From: Peiella sedimenti
Lineage (GTDB): Bacteria; Pseudomonadota; Alphaproteobacteria; Caulobacterales; Caulobacteraceae
Reading direction: 5' to 3'
Assembly (NCBI RefSeq): GCF_030504955.1
Contig: NZ_JAUKTR010000003.1
Coordinates: 372,001-436,000, forward strand
Length of the DNA stretch: 64,000 nt
The notes beneath the pieces were generated by a model that was given only the letters and a program-made list of their open reading frames with translations, searched no databases and had not been told where the DNA came from. Shown piece after piece: positions 50,550-57,927 of the stretch. Within the stretch, counting starts at the first letter, position 1. Every line of letters begins with the position of its first letter. The position numbers and the translations under genes were made by a program.

Positions 50550-53258
50550 ATGAGGGCAGGGGGACGAAGAAAGTTTCGCGGAGCCCTGGCGGGATCGACC
50601 GCCATGGCCGTCGTGCTGCTCAGCATCGCCACGCCCTCGGTCGCAGACCGCACGCATCTCATCAAGCCGGGCGACACGCTCAGCGGCATCGCCCGCGCCT
50701 ATGAGGTCAGCCTGGATCGCCTGGCCGAGGCCAACGGCATCGTCCGCCGCGATTTCATCATGGCGGGGGCTCGGCTCGTCATCCCCGACGGCGACCAAGC
50801 CGGGCCCGCGGTCGCGGCCGCTGATCAGGCCGGGGACGCATCGGCTCTGGAAGGTCCCGCCGCCCCTGTCGCGGCTGCTGAGACCGCCGCGTCTCAGCCC
50901 GCGCGCGGCGCCAACCCCCTGCCGGACAACAGCGCGGTCATCGACACCAGCCTTCCGGTGGTCGTGGACGGTCGCCGCTATCCCGCTGTCGCCGTGCGCA
51001 CGACGGTGTCGCAGCTGATCGAGATTTCGCCGGCGGCTCTGTCGGAGATTCTGACGACCACGATCGACGAGCGCACCCACATCGCCCTTCGCGAACTTGG
51101 GCCGGGCCTGCGGCCGGTCGAGGATCTGGCTGGAACCGGGGTGACGGCGCGCCTTGATCCGACCACGCTCAGCGTTGTCGTCACCGTGCCCCCGACGGCC
51201 CGGCCTCCCCTGGGCGTCTCCCTGCTGCCGCCCGGCAACTACGAAGGTGTAGAACGCATCTATCCCGGCAGGGTGTCCGCCGGCGTGACTGGAGCTGTGC
51301 TCGTCACCGACAATCTTGAGGACGACCGCGACCCCTTCGGCCAGTTCGCCTTCGCCGGCTTCGCCAACTTTGGCGGCCTGACGGGCGTGAACGTCGATTT
51401 CGGCGGCTCCTTCAACTTTGGCGCCGATGACAGCGAGTTCCGCCGCGACGCCATCGTCGTCTTCAAGGACGACCCGCAACGGTCCCTGCGTTATTCGGCC
51501 GGCGACCTGACGCCGTACCTGCCGCGTCTGGGTGGACCTGCCGGCCTGCTGGGCCTGTCGTTCGAGCGCAATTACGAAGAGCTCGACCCCACCCGCAATA
51601 TCCGCCCAACCGGTCGCCGCTCCTTCTTCCTGGACCGCCCGGCCACGGTGGAGGTGTATGCCAACGGCGTCCTGCTCAGCCGCTTCCAGTCCGAAGGCGG
51701 GCCTATCGACATTGGCGACATCCCGCTGGCCGACGTCAGCAACAACATCTCCATTGTGGTGGAGGACGCCTTCGGCAGGCGCGAGCTGGAAGCCTTTTCA
51801 CTGTCCAGCGATCTGACCCTGCTCGCTCCTGGCCTGTCGGAGTTCTCCTTCGCGCTCGGCGCGCTGCGCGACGAGAGCGGATCAGGCTACGAATACGGCA
51901 GCGACCTGGCCCTGACCGGCTTCTACACACGGGGTCTCAGCGAGAGCCTGACCTACGGCGTCCACGGCGCCCTGTCTGAAGCGCTGATCAACGCCGGCGG
52001 CGCCGTCGCCTTCGCGGTCGAACCCGGCGTCGTCTCCTTCGAGAGCGGCTTCAGCACCTCAGACTTCGCCGGTCAGGGCTACGCCATGAGCCTGAACTTC
52101 CGGGGCGGCGGCTTCCTCGGCGTCGAGCGCAATGACAACCTGACCGCCAGCCTCGACTACACGTCCGAGGACTTCGCCACCCTCGCCGATCCGAATTCCC
52201 TGCTCAGCCAGGAATGGATTGCGGCGGCTGACTACCGCTTCGACCTGACGCCTCGAACCTCCATGTCCGTCGGCGGCTACTACGCCACCCAGCACGGCAG
52301 GGATGGCGCTGACCGTTTCGCGAACCTGGGCCTCAGCCGCCAGTTCGGCCGCGTGCTCGCCACCGGCGTGCTGCGGGTCGGGGAGTACGCCGACGGGCGT
52401 GAAGAAAGCGGCGTGTTCTTCTCGCTGAGCGTGCCGTTCGGCCTGCGTCAGACGGGGCGCGCCTCCTATGACAGCATCACCCAGACGGGGCGCGTGGAGT
52501 ATGTGCGCGCCCGCGGCTTCGAGGTGCCTGACTACAACTATCGGGTCGGCGCCATAACCCAGGACGGCGCCACCGAAGTGAACGCCGAGGTCGGCTACAC
52601 CTCGACGCGCTTCGAAGGCGATCTGGGCGTGGTCAGCCAGCTGGAAACGAACGCCGTCGGCAGCCAGGGCCAGGTTGTCCGGGGCCGGTTCCAGTCCGGC
52701 ATCGCGTTCGTGGACGGCGCTTTCGGCATAGCGCGCGATCCGGGCCGCGGCTTCTATCTGTTCCGGGCTCACCCGTCGCTCGACGGGGCCGAAGTCTCCA
52801 TTCAAAGCGGCGCCGGCTCTACGACGCTGGCGCGCTCGGGCCCCTTGGGCCCGGCGATCGCGCCGGCGCGCAATCCCTATCGTCCGGAGGAGCTTCGTGT
52901 CGGCGTCAGCGGCGGGCCCGCCGGTTACGACATCGGGTCGGGCCGGTACCTCGTCGTGCCGGGCGCCCGGACCGGCATCGGCGTCACCATCGGCAGCGAC
53001 GCCTACCGATCCGTGGTCGCCACCCTGATGTACGATGGCGGGCCCGTCGCCTTGATGTACGGCCGCATCATAGATGCCGAGGGGGTGGAGCAGGTGGTCT
53101 TCACCAACCGCGTGGGCCGCGCCGCCTTCAGCAATCTGGCGCCCGGCCGGTACCGGGTCGTGTTCCCGGGGATGAACGCCGGCTTCACCTTCACCGTGGG
53201 CGAGAATGACGATGCGTATCGGGACGCGGGCGTCATCGAACTGGAGAGACTGCCATGA
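50550..53258 (+). CDS. LysM-fused outer-membrane usher, cluster 2
   Basis: The 902-residue protein has a signal peptide (about 1-32, ending VA-DRT) and then a LysM peptidoglycan-binding module at 35-79 (THLIKPGDTLSGIARAYEVS and RLAEANGI, then MAGARLVIP; bases 50652-50786). An Ala/Pro-rich linker (about 80-122) leads to the usher: an N-domain (about 125-215) that aligns with the cluster 1 usher, a beta-barrel and plug (about 235-770, FFLDRPATVEVYANGVLLSR), and C-terminal domains (about 800-902, NLAPGRYRVVFPG). The fusion is in one frame, with no stop or break. A wall-binding usher is not known to me. Overlaps the tip gene by 4 bases. Confidence 0.92.
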   Translation: MRAGGRRKFRGALAGSTAMAVVLLSIATPSVADRTHLIKPGDTLSGIARAYEVSLDRLAEANGIVRRDFIMAGARLVIPDGDQAGPAVAAADQAGDASALEGPAAPVAAAETAASQPARGANPLPDNSAVIDTSLPVVVDGRRYPAVAVRTTVSQLIEISPAALSEILTTTIDERTHIALRELGPGLRPVEDLAGTGVTARLDPTTLSVVVTVPPTARPPLGVSLLPPGNYEGVERIYPGRVSAGVTGAVLVTDNLEDDRDPFGQFAFAGFANFGGLTGVNVDFGGSFNFGADDSEFRRDAIVVFKDDPQRSLRYSAGDLTPYLPRLGGPAGLLGLSFERNYEELDPTRNIRPTGRRSFFLDRPATVEVYANGVLLSRFQSEGGPIDIGDIPLADVSNNISIVVEDAFGRRELEAFSLSSDLTLLAPGLSEFSFALGALRDESGSGYEYGSDLALTGFYTRGLSESLTYGVHGALSEALINAGGAVAFAVEPGVVSFESGFSTSDFAGQGYAMSLNFRGGGFLGVERNDNLTASLDYTSEDFATLADPNSLLSQEWIAAADYRFDLTPRTSMSVGGYYATQHGRDGADRFANLGLSRQFGRVLATGVLRVGEYADGREESGVFFSLSVPFGLRQTGRASYDSITQTGRVEYVRARGFEVPDYNYRVGAITQDGATEVNAEVGYTSTRFEGDLGVVSQLETNAVGSQGQVVRGRFQSGIAFVDGAFGIARDPGRGFYLFRAHPSLDGAEVSIQSGAGSTTLARSGPLGPAIAPARNPYRPEELRVGVSGGPAGYDIGSGRYLVVPGARTGIGVTIGSDAYRSVVATLMYDGGPVALMYGRIIDAEGVEQVVFTNRVGRAAFSNLAPGRYRVVFPGMNAGFTFTVGENDDAYRDAGVIELERLP

Positions 53259-54094
53259 TCTGGACCCTGGTCGCCCTGTCCGTGCTGGCCGCCGCGCCAG
53301 GCTCCTGCCCCGGCTACGCCCTCAGCCTCGTTCAGGACGAGGGCCTTGAGTACGATCCCGCTTCGCCCGTCGATGAGCGGGTGTCGCTGCGCATCAGCTC
53401 AAGCGCTGGGGCGCTGGACGCGGATTGTGAAGACACGCCTGTCATCATAGAGCCGGCTCCGACCGAGCCCACACCCATACGACTGCGCAACGGGGCCAGC
53501 GCCCTGACCACCAGGCTGGTCAGTTCAGGGGTGGTGACCCGATCAGGCCGCAGCCTCGTCCTCACCGCCTCGGCCCGCGCCGAGCTGGTCCAGGGCCGCA
53601 GCGTCACCGTCCCGCTCGCCGACATCGAGGGCGGCCAGTTTCGCCGCGCCGGCGCCTACACCACCCAGCTGGAAGTCAGCGCGGGCGACACGGTCCAGCC
53701 TTTCACCGTCGAGACGGTGGTCCAGCCGGTGATGCGGTTCGAGGCCGCCTCGGCGGGCGGGGCGCAGTCCATGGACCTGGGTGAACTGACCGACGGCTCG
53801 GTCACGCGCACCAGCTTCTTCTATCGCACCAATGCGGATCTGGCCGTCACGGCCGCGTCGGAGAATGGCGGGCGCCTGGTCCATGAGGACGGGCTTTCGG
53901 TGGGCTCGGCGTCCTACCGGGTCTTTGTGGCGGGTGAGGAGCTCGACGTGACAACCGGCGCGGCGCCGGTGCATCTGCCATTCTCGCGCCTGACCGTACA
54001 GAGCCAGACGCTGGAGGTTCGCGTTCCGCCGCATCGGCGGCTTTACGCGGGACGTTACTGGGACACCCTGACCCTGACGTTTACGCCCTACTGA
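53255..54094 (+). CDS. Tip-like pilus subunit, cluster 2
   Basis: The 279-residue protein starts in an ATGA overlap with the usher. It has a signal (about 1-22, around APGSCPGYA) and two beta-rich halves with a Pro/Thr-rich joint (PAPTEPTPIRLR). It ends AGRYWDTLTLTFTP, the same terminal strand as the pilins and the cluster 1 tip subunit. By position and two-domain form it is the tip adhesin or adaptor. Only weakly similar to the cluster 1 protein, so the ligands may differ. Confidence 0.7.
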   Translation: MIWTLVALSVLAAAPGSCPGYALSLVQDEGLEYDPASPVDERVSLRISSSAGALDADCEDTPVIIEPAPTEPTPIRLRNGASALTTRLVSSGVVTRSGRSLVLTASARAELVQGRSVTVPLADIEGGQFRRAGAYTTQLEVSAGDTVQPFTVETVVQPVMRFEAASAGGAQSMDLGELTDGSVTRTSFFYRTNADLAVTAASENGGRLVHEDGLSVGSASYRVFVAGEELDVTTGAAPVHLPFSRLTVQSQTLEVRVPPHRRLYAGRYWDTLTLTFTPY

Positions 54095-54097
54095 TCG

Positions 54098-54457
54098 TCA
54101 GCCCGGGATCAGGTCCACCGCCACCAGGGACGCATCGGCCGGTTCCTCAAGCGTGACGGCGATGTTTTGAAAGCCGGGCTGTTGCAGCTGGACGTTCAGT
54201 TGCCCAGCGCCAACGCCTACCTGCGCTTGGGCCGACTGGGCCGAGACGATCATCGGCTGACCGTCAGGCCCTGTCAGGACCACGCTGAAGTTCGGCGTGT
54301 TGCAGAAGGTCTGGATCATCAGCTGCGATCCGCTGGCCTGCACGCCGGCCACGCCACATTGCACGGCCACGTTGGCGCGAATGCTGATACGAATGTCGGC
54401 ATGGGCCGCGCTGGACAGCGCGAGGACGAGTGCCGATCCTATCGCAAGGGCTCGCAT
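54098..54457 (-). CDS. Small exported Cys-pair protein beside cluster 2
   Basis: The 119-residue protein has a signal peptide (about 1-20, cleavage near AHA-DIR). The mature part begins IRISIRANVAVQCGVAGVQA, then CNTPNFSVVLTG, giving one Cys pair with spacing like the pilin N-terminal halves, and a Gln/Ala-rich remainder ending VAVDLIPG. It could be a divergent SCPU-like subunit or a pilus accessory protein. It lies tail-to-tail with the tip gene, 4 bases away, so it is not in the operon. ATG 54457 is preferred to 54475. Confidence 0.6.
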   Translation of the reverse strand: MRALAIGSALVLALSSAAHADIRISIRANVAVQCGVAGVQASGSQLMIQTFCNTPNFSVVLTGPDGQPMIVSAQSAQAQVGVGAGQLNVQLQQPGFQNIAVTLEEPADASLVAVDLIPG

Positions 54458-54615
54458 GGGAGTTCTCCATTCCACACGCAGAGGTTTACCCGTCCCGGCT
54501 TAAGAAACGGCGGACGGTTGCGGTAAATGGAATATGTACTTCGCGAGAAGAGGGCTGGCCGCTACCCTAGAGCCAATCCGCATGCGCTACTGGGCATGAC
54601 ACAGCGTGATCCGCC

Positions 54616-54882
54616 ATGGCTCAACCACCTCACGGCGCCGGCCCGCAGCAGGAGCGGCGCTACTTCTTTGATCTAATCTGGCGCGGTCGAGTGCGCCGGG
54701 ACGCGACGGGACTGCGGTTGAAGCCCGGGCCCGACGTCCGGCGAGCCGCGATTCACGCCGCCGCAGAACACGCCGTCGACATGGGCGCGGAAGACGCGGA
54801 CGCCAGTCAGGTCACGGTGCGGGATGAGGCTGGGGCCGCCGTTCTGACAGTGCGACTGGAATACAACTCAAGCGGGCAATGA
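54616..54882 (+). CDS. Small protein, DUF6894-like
   Basis: The 88-residue protein has RRYFFDLIWRGRVRRDATGL, then a helix DVRRAAIHAAAEHAVD, and a terminal strand VRDEAGAAVLTVRLEY. This FDL...D-x-G...A...A plan fits DUF6894 small proteins, common in alphaproteobacteria with unknown function. No signal or membrane segment. It lies between the small minus-strand gene and the second LuxR regulator. Confidence 0.65.
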   Translation: MAQPPHGAGPQQERRYFFDLIWRGRVRRDATGLRLKPGPDVRRAAIHAAAEHAVDMGAEDADASQVTVRDEAGAAVLTVRLEYNSSGQ

Positions 54883-54973
54883 CGCCACCATAGCGTGACT
54901 CCATACTCAACCCGAGGTATATCGACGTTCTGCGGGCGGCCTAGCCGGCGTCGGCGGAATGGGGGAACGAGGC

Positions 54974-55594
54974 ATGGGCACGATCGCCGTCAGGTTCAGG
55001 GGGGAAGAGCCCGCGCCTGGCCGTCTGACCGACCATGGCGTGGCCGCCGCACTCGCCGAGTCCGTTCGGCAGTGGGAAACGGCTTTTATCCTCTGCACCC
55101 CGCGAGAGCTGCGGCTGCATTGGGCCAATAGCGCGGCCCGCGATCTGCTGGATCAGGGGCGTCAGCTGGCGCTCAGCGGCGGCCGTCTCGCCTGCGCCGA
55201 CCGACGTTGGCAGCGTAGCCTGGACGAACTCGGCGCCGCGGCCTCTGGGACCGCCATAGTCCTGCCACCCGTTGGCGACTGCGAGGCTTTGGTGCTGAGA
55301 GGGCGAACGATGCGGGCGCCGGGAGAACCCGTTCTGCTCGGCGTCACCGCATACAGCCTCAGCGACACCGGGCGCTTCCTTCTGCCCGACTTGCGCAATG
55401 TCTATGAGCTGACGCCTGCGGAGATGCGCGTTCTCAGATGTCTCATGGATGGCCTGACGGCCGACGGCCTGGCCCAGGCGCTGTCGATCACCATCGAGAC
55501 GGCCCGCACCCACATCAGGCGCATCTACGCCAAGATGGGCGTCTCGAGCCGCGAGCAGCTGATCTGCCTCGCCAGCCGCTATCGCGTGCCCTGA
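54974..55594 (+). CDS. LuxR-type regulator with PAS-like domain, pilus cluster 2
   Basis: The 206-residue protein has a PAS-like region (about 25-125: LRLHWANSAARDLLDQGRQL) and a LuxR/GerE helix-turn-helix (about 140-200: LTPAEMRVLRCLMDGLTADG, TIETARTHIRRIYAKMGV). The plan matches the cluster 1 regulator. GAGG is just before ATG 54974; an ATG at 54959 is also in frame. It is downstream of cluster 2, with two small genes between, so its control of the pilus genes is inferred from the parallel with cluster 1. Confidence 0.86.
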   Translation: MGTIAVRFRGEEPAPGRLTDHGVAAALAESVRQWETAFILCTPRELRLHWANSAARDLLDQGRQLALSGGRLACADRRWQRSLDELGAAASGTAIVLPPVGDCEALVLRGRTMRAPGEPVLLGVTAYSLSDTGRFLLPDLRNVYELTPAEMRVLRCLMDGLTADGLAQALSITIETARTHIRRIYAKMGVSSREQLICLASRYRVP

Positions 55595-55730
55595 GGCCAT
55601 GGTGGTCCGGATGTTCATGGGGCGAGGACGCCGCGCGAGGCTGGCCGCGCCTCCGCGACGGGTGAACCTTCTGGGCTGGTTGGCGGACGTCATCGCCCGG
55701 GGGCTGCCGCGACGCTGGCTCTAGCCGTCG

Positions 55731-55769
55731 AAACGAAAGAAGCCCCCCGAGATACGCACGGGGGGCTTC
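55731..55769 (-). terminator. Intrinsic terminator of the glycine-zipper gene
   Basis: Read on the minus strand, an 11-base-pair stem (55759-55769 with 55739-55749) is followed by TTTCGTTT. It lies 34 bases past the minus-strand gene's stop at 55803. Confidence 0.8.
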
Positions 55770-55802
55770 GATCACGTCGTCGATCGACAGGGGGGCTGAA
55801 AC

Positions 55803-56408
55803 TTAATCGACGACGCGATAGCGGCCGTACTCGTCAGGGCAGACGCGCACGTAACGGGTTTCGGTGCGGCCGTCGGGCAGGCGGATGACGCTGTCCGACA
55901 GGCGGCACTGATCGGTGTCGGCGTAGCCGCGGTCATTCACGCGATAGCCGCGGTCATAGTCCCGGCCGTACCGGTCATCGTCGCGGCCGTACCGGTCATA
56001 GCCGTAGCCGTAGTTCGACGAGCGGTCGTAGTAGGGGTTGGTCGAGCTGTAATAGCCGTTGTTGTAGTCGTAGCCGCTGTATCGCGGATCCGGCGTGCAG
56101 GCGGCCTGGTTACGGCCGACGCTGGACCCGATGGCCGCGCCTAGCACAGCGCCCAGGACGCCGCCCTCGGTGCGGGCGCCGCGGCTGGCGATGGAGGACC
56201 CGGCCGCCGCGCCGATGGCCGCGCCGACCAGACCGCCCGTCGTGGCGCGGGTGCGCGCGTCGCGGGTGCAGGGATCGTAGTAGGCCTGACCCTGATAGGT
56301 CTGCCCGCCGTAATAGCTCTGGGCCGAGGCGAAGGCCGGAACCGCCAGGGCGCCGGCGGCGATGACGGCGGCCATGCCGCCCTTAAGAAGATTTGAACGC
56401 AGGGTCAT
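55803..56408 (-). CDS. Glycine-zipper outer-membrane/lipoprotein-like protein
   Basis: The 201-residue protein has a signal peptide (about 1-29, ending ASA-QSY). A glycine-zipper 2TM region follows (about 58-98: GGLVGAAIGAAAGSS and GGVLGAVLGAAIGSSVG), then a Tyr/Asn/Asp/Arg-rich low-complexity stretch. The C-terminal Cys pair is DQCRLSDSVIRLPDGRTETR and VRVCPDEYGRYRVV. Similar proteins occur in the envelope of many alphaproteobacteria with unknown role. ATG 56408. No lipobox was seen, so the membrane link is uncertain. Confidence 0.78.
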   Translation of the reverse strand: MTLRSNLLKGGMAAVIAAGALAVPAFASAQSYYGGQTYQGQAYYDPCTRDARTRATTGGLVGAAIGAAAGSSIASRGARTEGGVLGAVLGAAIGSSVGRNQAACTPDPRYSGYDYNNGYYSSTNPYYDRSSNYGYGYDRYGRDDDRYGRDYDRGYRVNDRGYADTDQCRLSDSVIRLPDGRTETRYVRVCPDEYGRYRVVD

Positions 56409-56571
56409 GTCTCAGCTCCCGTCTGTCTGGCGGAGGGTCTGGCCCGGTAACGCCCGGCGATCTCCTCCGTTGCTGACCTTTCTAGAGGAGCGAAGCTGAA
56501 CGGCCTTTGAGCAGGGCGTTCATATTCGTTCATGTTGCGCGAGGACGGGATTGGGGCCAAAGCCCAACGCC

Positions 56572-57831
56572 ATGACCGCCCCCGACCTTGAAGATCTGGA
56601 GATCACAGACCTCGGCGCTCAGGGCGACGGCCTGGCGATCATGCAGGGCGGCGTCCGGATCCACGTGCCCCTGACCCTGCCCGGCGAACGGGTGCTGGCC
56701 CAGGTGGAGGGCGATCGCGGCCAGTTGGTCGAGGTGCTGCGTCCCAGCCCGGATCGACAGACCCCGGCCTCGCCTCACTACGGTGAGTGCGGCGGCTGTT
56801 CGCTGCAGCACTGGGCGTCCGGGCCTTATCTGCAGTGGAAGACGGATCGCGTGCGGCATCTACTGGCGCGCGAGGGCATAGAGACCGAGGTGCGCCCGGC
56901 CATCCCCTGTCGGCCCGGCTCGCGGCGGCGTCTGGGGCTTCACGCGCGCAGGGGGCAGAACGGTCGCGTCCTGCTGGGCTTCAAGGCGCGTCGGTCCTGG
57001 CGGCTGGTGGAGGTGGAGCGGTGTCCCGTCGCCCTCCGTCAGATCGAGGCGGCCTTTCCGGCCTTGCGCGAGGTGGCGGCGCCTTTCCTGGAGCATCCGA
57101 AGTCCGCGCCCACGCTGCATGTGACCTGGACGGAGACGGGTCTGGACGTGGAGGTGACGGGGGTGGAGCGCAAAAGCGGCGGTCTGTCCCGAGATGGCCG
57201 CGTGCGCGCCGCGGCGGCCGCCGCCGCCGCCGATCTGGCCCGGCTGACGCTGGGAGGGGAGGCGCTTTATCAGGCGCGAGAGCCAGTCGTGCGCTTTGGG
57301 CAGGCTCTGGTCGCCCCGCCACCAGGGGCGTTCCTCCAGGCGGTGGAGGCCGCCGAAACGGCGATGGCTGAACTGGCGGTTCAGGCGCTCAAGGGTTGCG
57401 GGCGAACGGCCGATCTCTTCTGCGGCATGGGCGCCTTCGCCTTCCGCCTTGCCGAGACCGGTCAGGTGCTGGCCGCCGATAGCTGGGCGCCGGGCATCGC
57501 CGCCCTGGAACGGGGCGCCGCGCACGCCTCGGGCCTGAAGCCCATCCGCGCTATGACGCGGGATCTGTTCCGCGAACCGCTGTCCGCCTTTGAGCTGAAG
57601 GGCGTGGACGGCGCCTTGTTCGATCCGCCCCGCGCCGGAGGTCTTGCCCAGGCAATGGAGCTCGGCAAGTCGGACATCCCCACGGTGGTGGGGATCAGCT
57701 GCAATCCCTCGACCTTCGCCCGCGACGCCCGCGCGCTCATCGAGGCCGGGTTCCGGCTGGATGAGGTCACGCCTGTCGATCAGTTCCTGTGGTCCGCCCA
57801 TGTGGAGGTCGTGGGCGTCTTCCGGCGCTGA
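56572..57831 (+). CDS. RumA/RlmD-type RNA methyltransferase
   Basis: The 419-residue protein has a TRAM-like N-terminal domain (about 1-60), a cluster region, and a SAM domain with the DPPRAG motif (about 349) and the catalytic Cys in SCNPSTFARD. It methylates a uridine C5 in rRNA or tRNA, as in RlmD/TrmA. The iron-sulfur motif CPHxxxCGGC is read as SPHYGECGGC, so the first ligand is Ser67; Cys73, Cys76 and Cys151 remain. ATG 56572 is preferred to a TTG at 56551. It faces the TonB-dependent receptor. Confidence 0.87.
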   Translation: MTAPDLEDLEITDLGAQGDGLAIMQGGVRIHVPLTLPGERVLAQVEGDRGQLVEVLRPSPDRQTPASPHYGECGGCSLQHWASGPYLQWKTDRVRHLLAREGIETEVRPAIPCRPGSRRRLGLHARRGQNGRVLLGFKARRSWRLVEVERCPVALRQIEAAFPALREVAAPFLEHPKSAPTLHVTWTETGLDVEVTGVERKSGGLSRDGRVRAAAAAAAADLARLTLGGEALYQAREPVVRFGQALVAPPPGAFLQAVEAAETAMAELAVQALKGCGRTADLFCGMGAFAFRLAETGQVLAADSWAPGIAALERGAAHASGLKPIRAMTRDLFREPLSAFELKGVDGALFDPPRAGGLAQAMELGKSDIPTVVGISCNPSTFARDARALIEAGFRLDEVTPVDQFLWSAHVEVVGVFRR

Positions 57832-57870
57832 GCCAGTCCCGCCCAGTCCCGAGACGTTCCTGCGCTCAAA

Positions 57871-57898
57871 CGAAAACGGCGGGCCCGAGGGCCCGCCG
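57871..57898 (-). terminator. Intrinsic terminator of the TonB-dependent receptor
   Basis: On the minus strand, a 9-base-pair stem (57890-57898 with 57877-57885, loop CTCG) is followed by TTTTCGTTT. It is 29 bases past the receptor stop. Confidence 0.8.
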
Positions 57899-57927
57899 CT
57901 CCGTCTTATCCGGTAGTCGTCCGGCGC

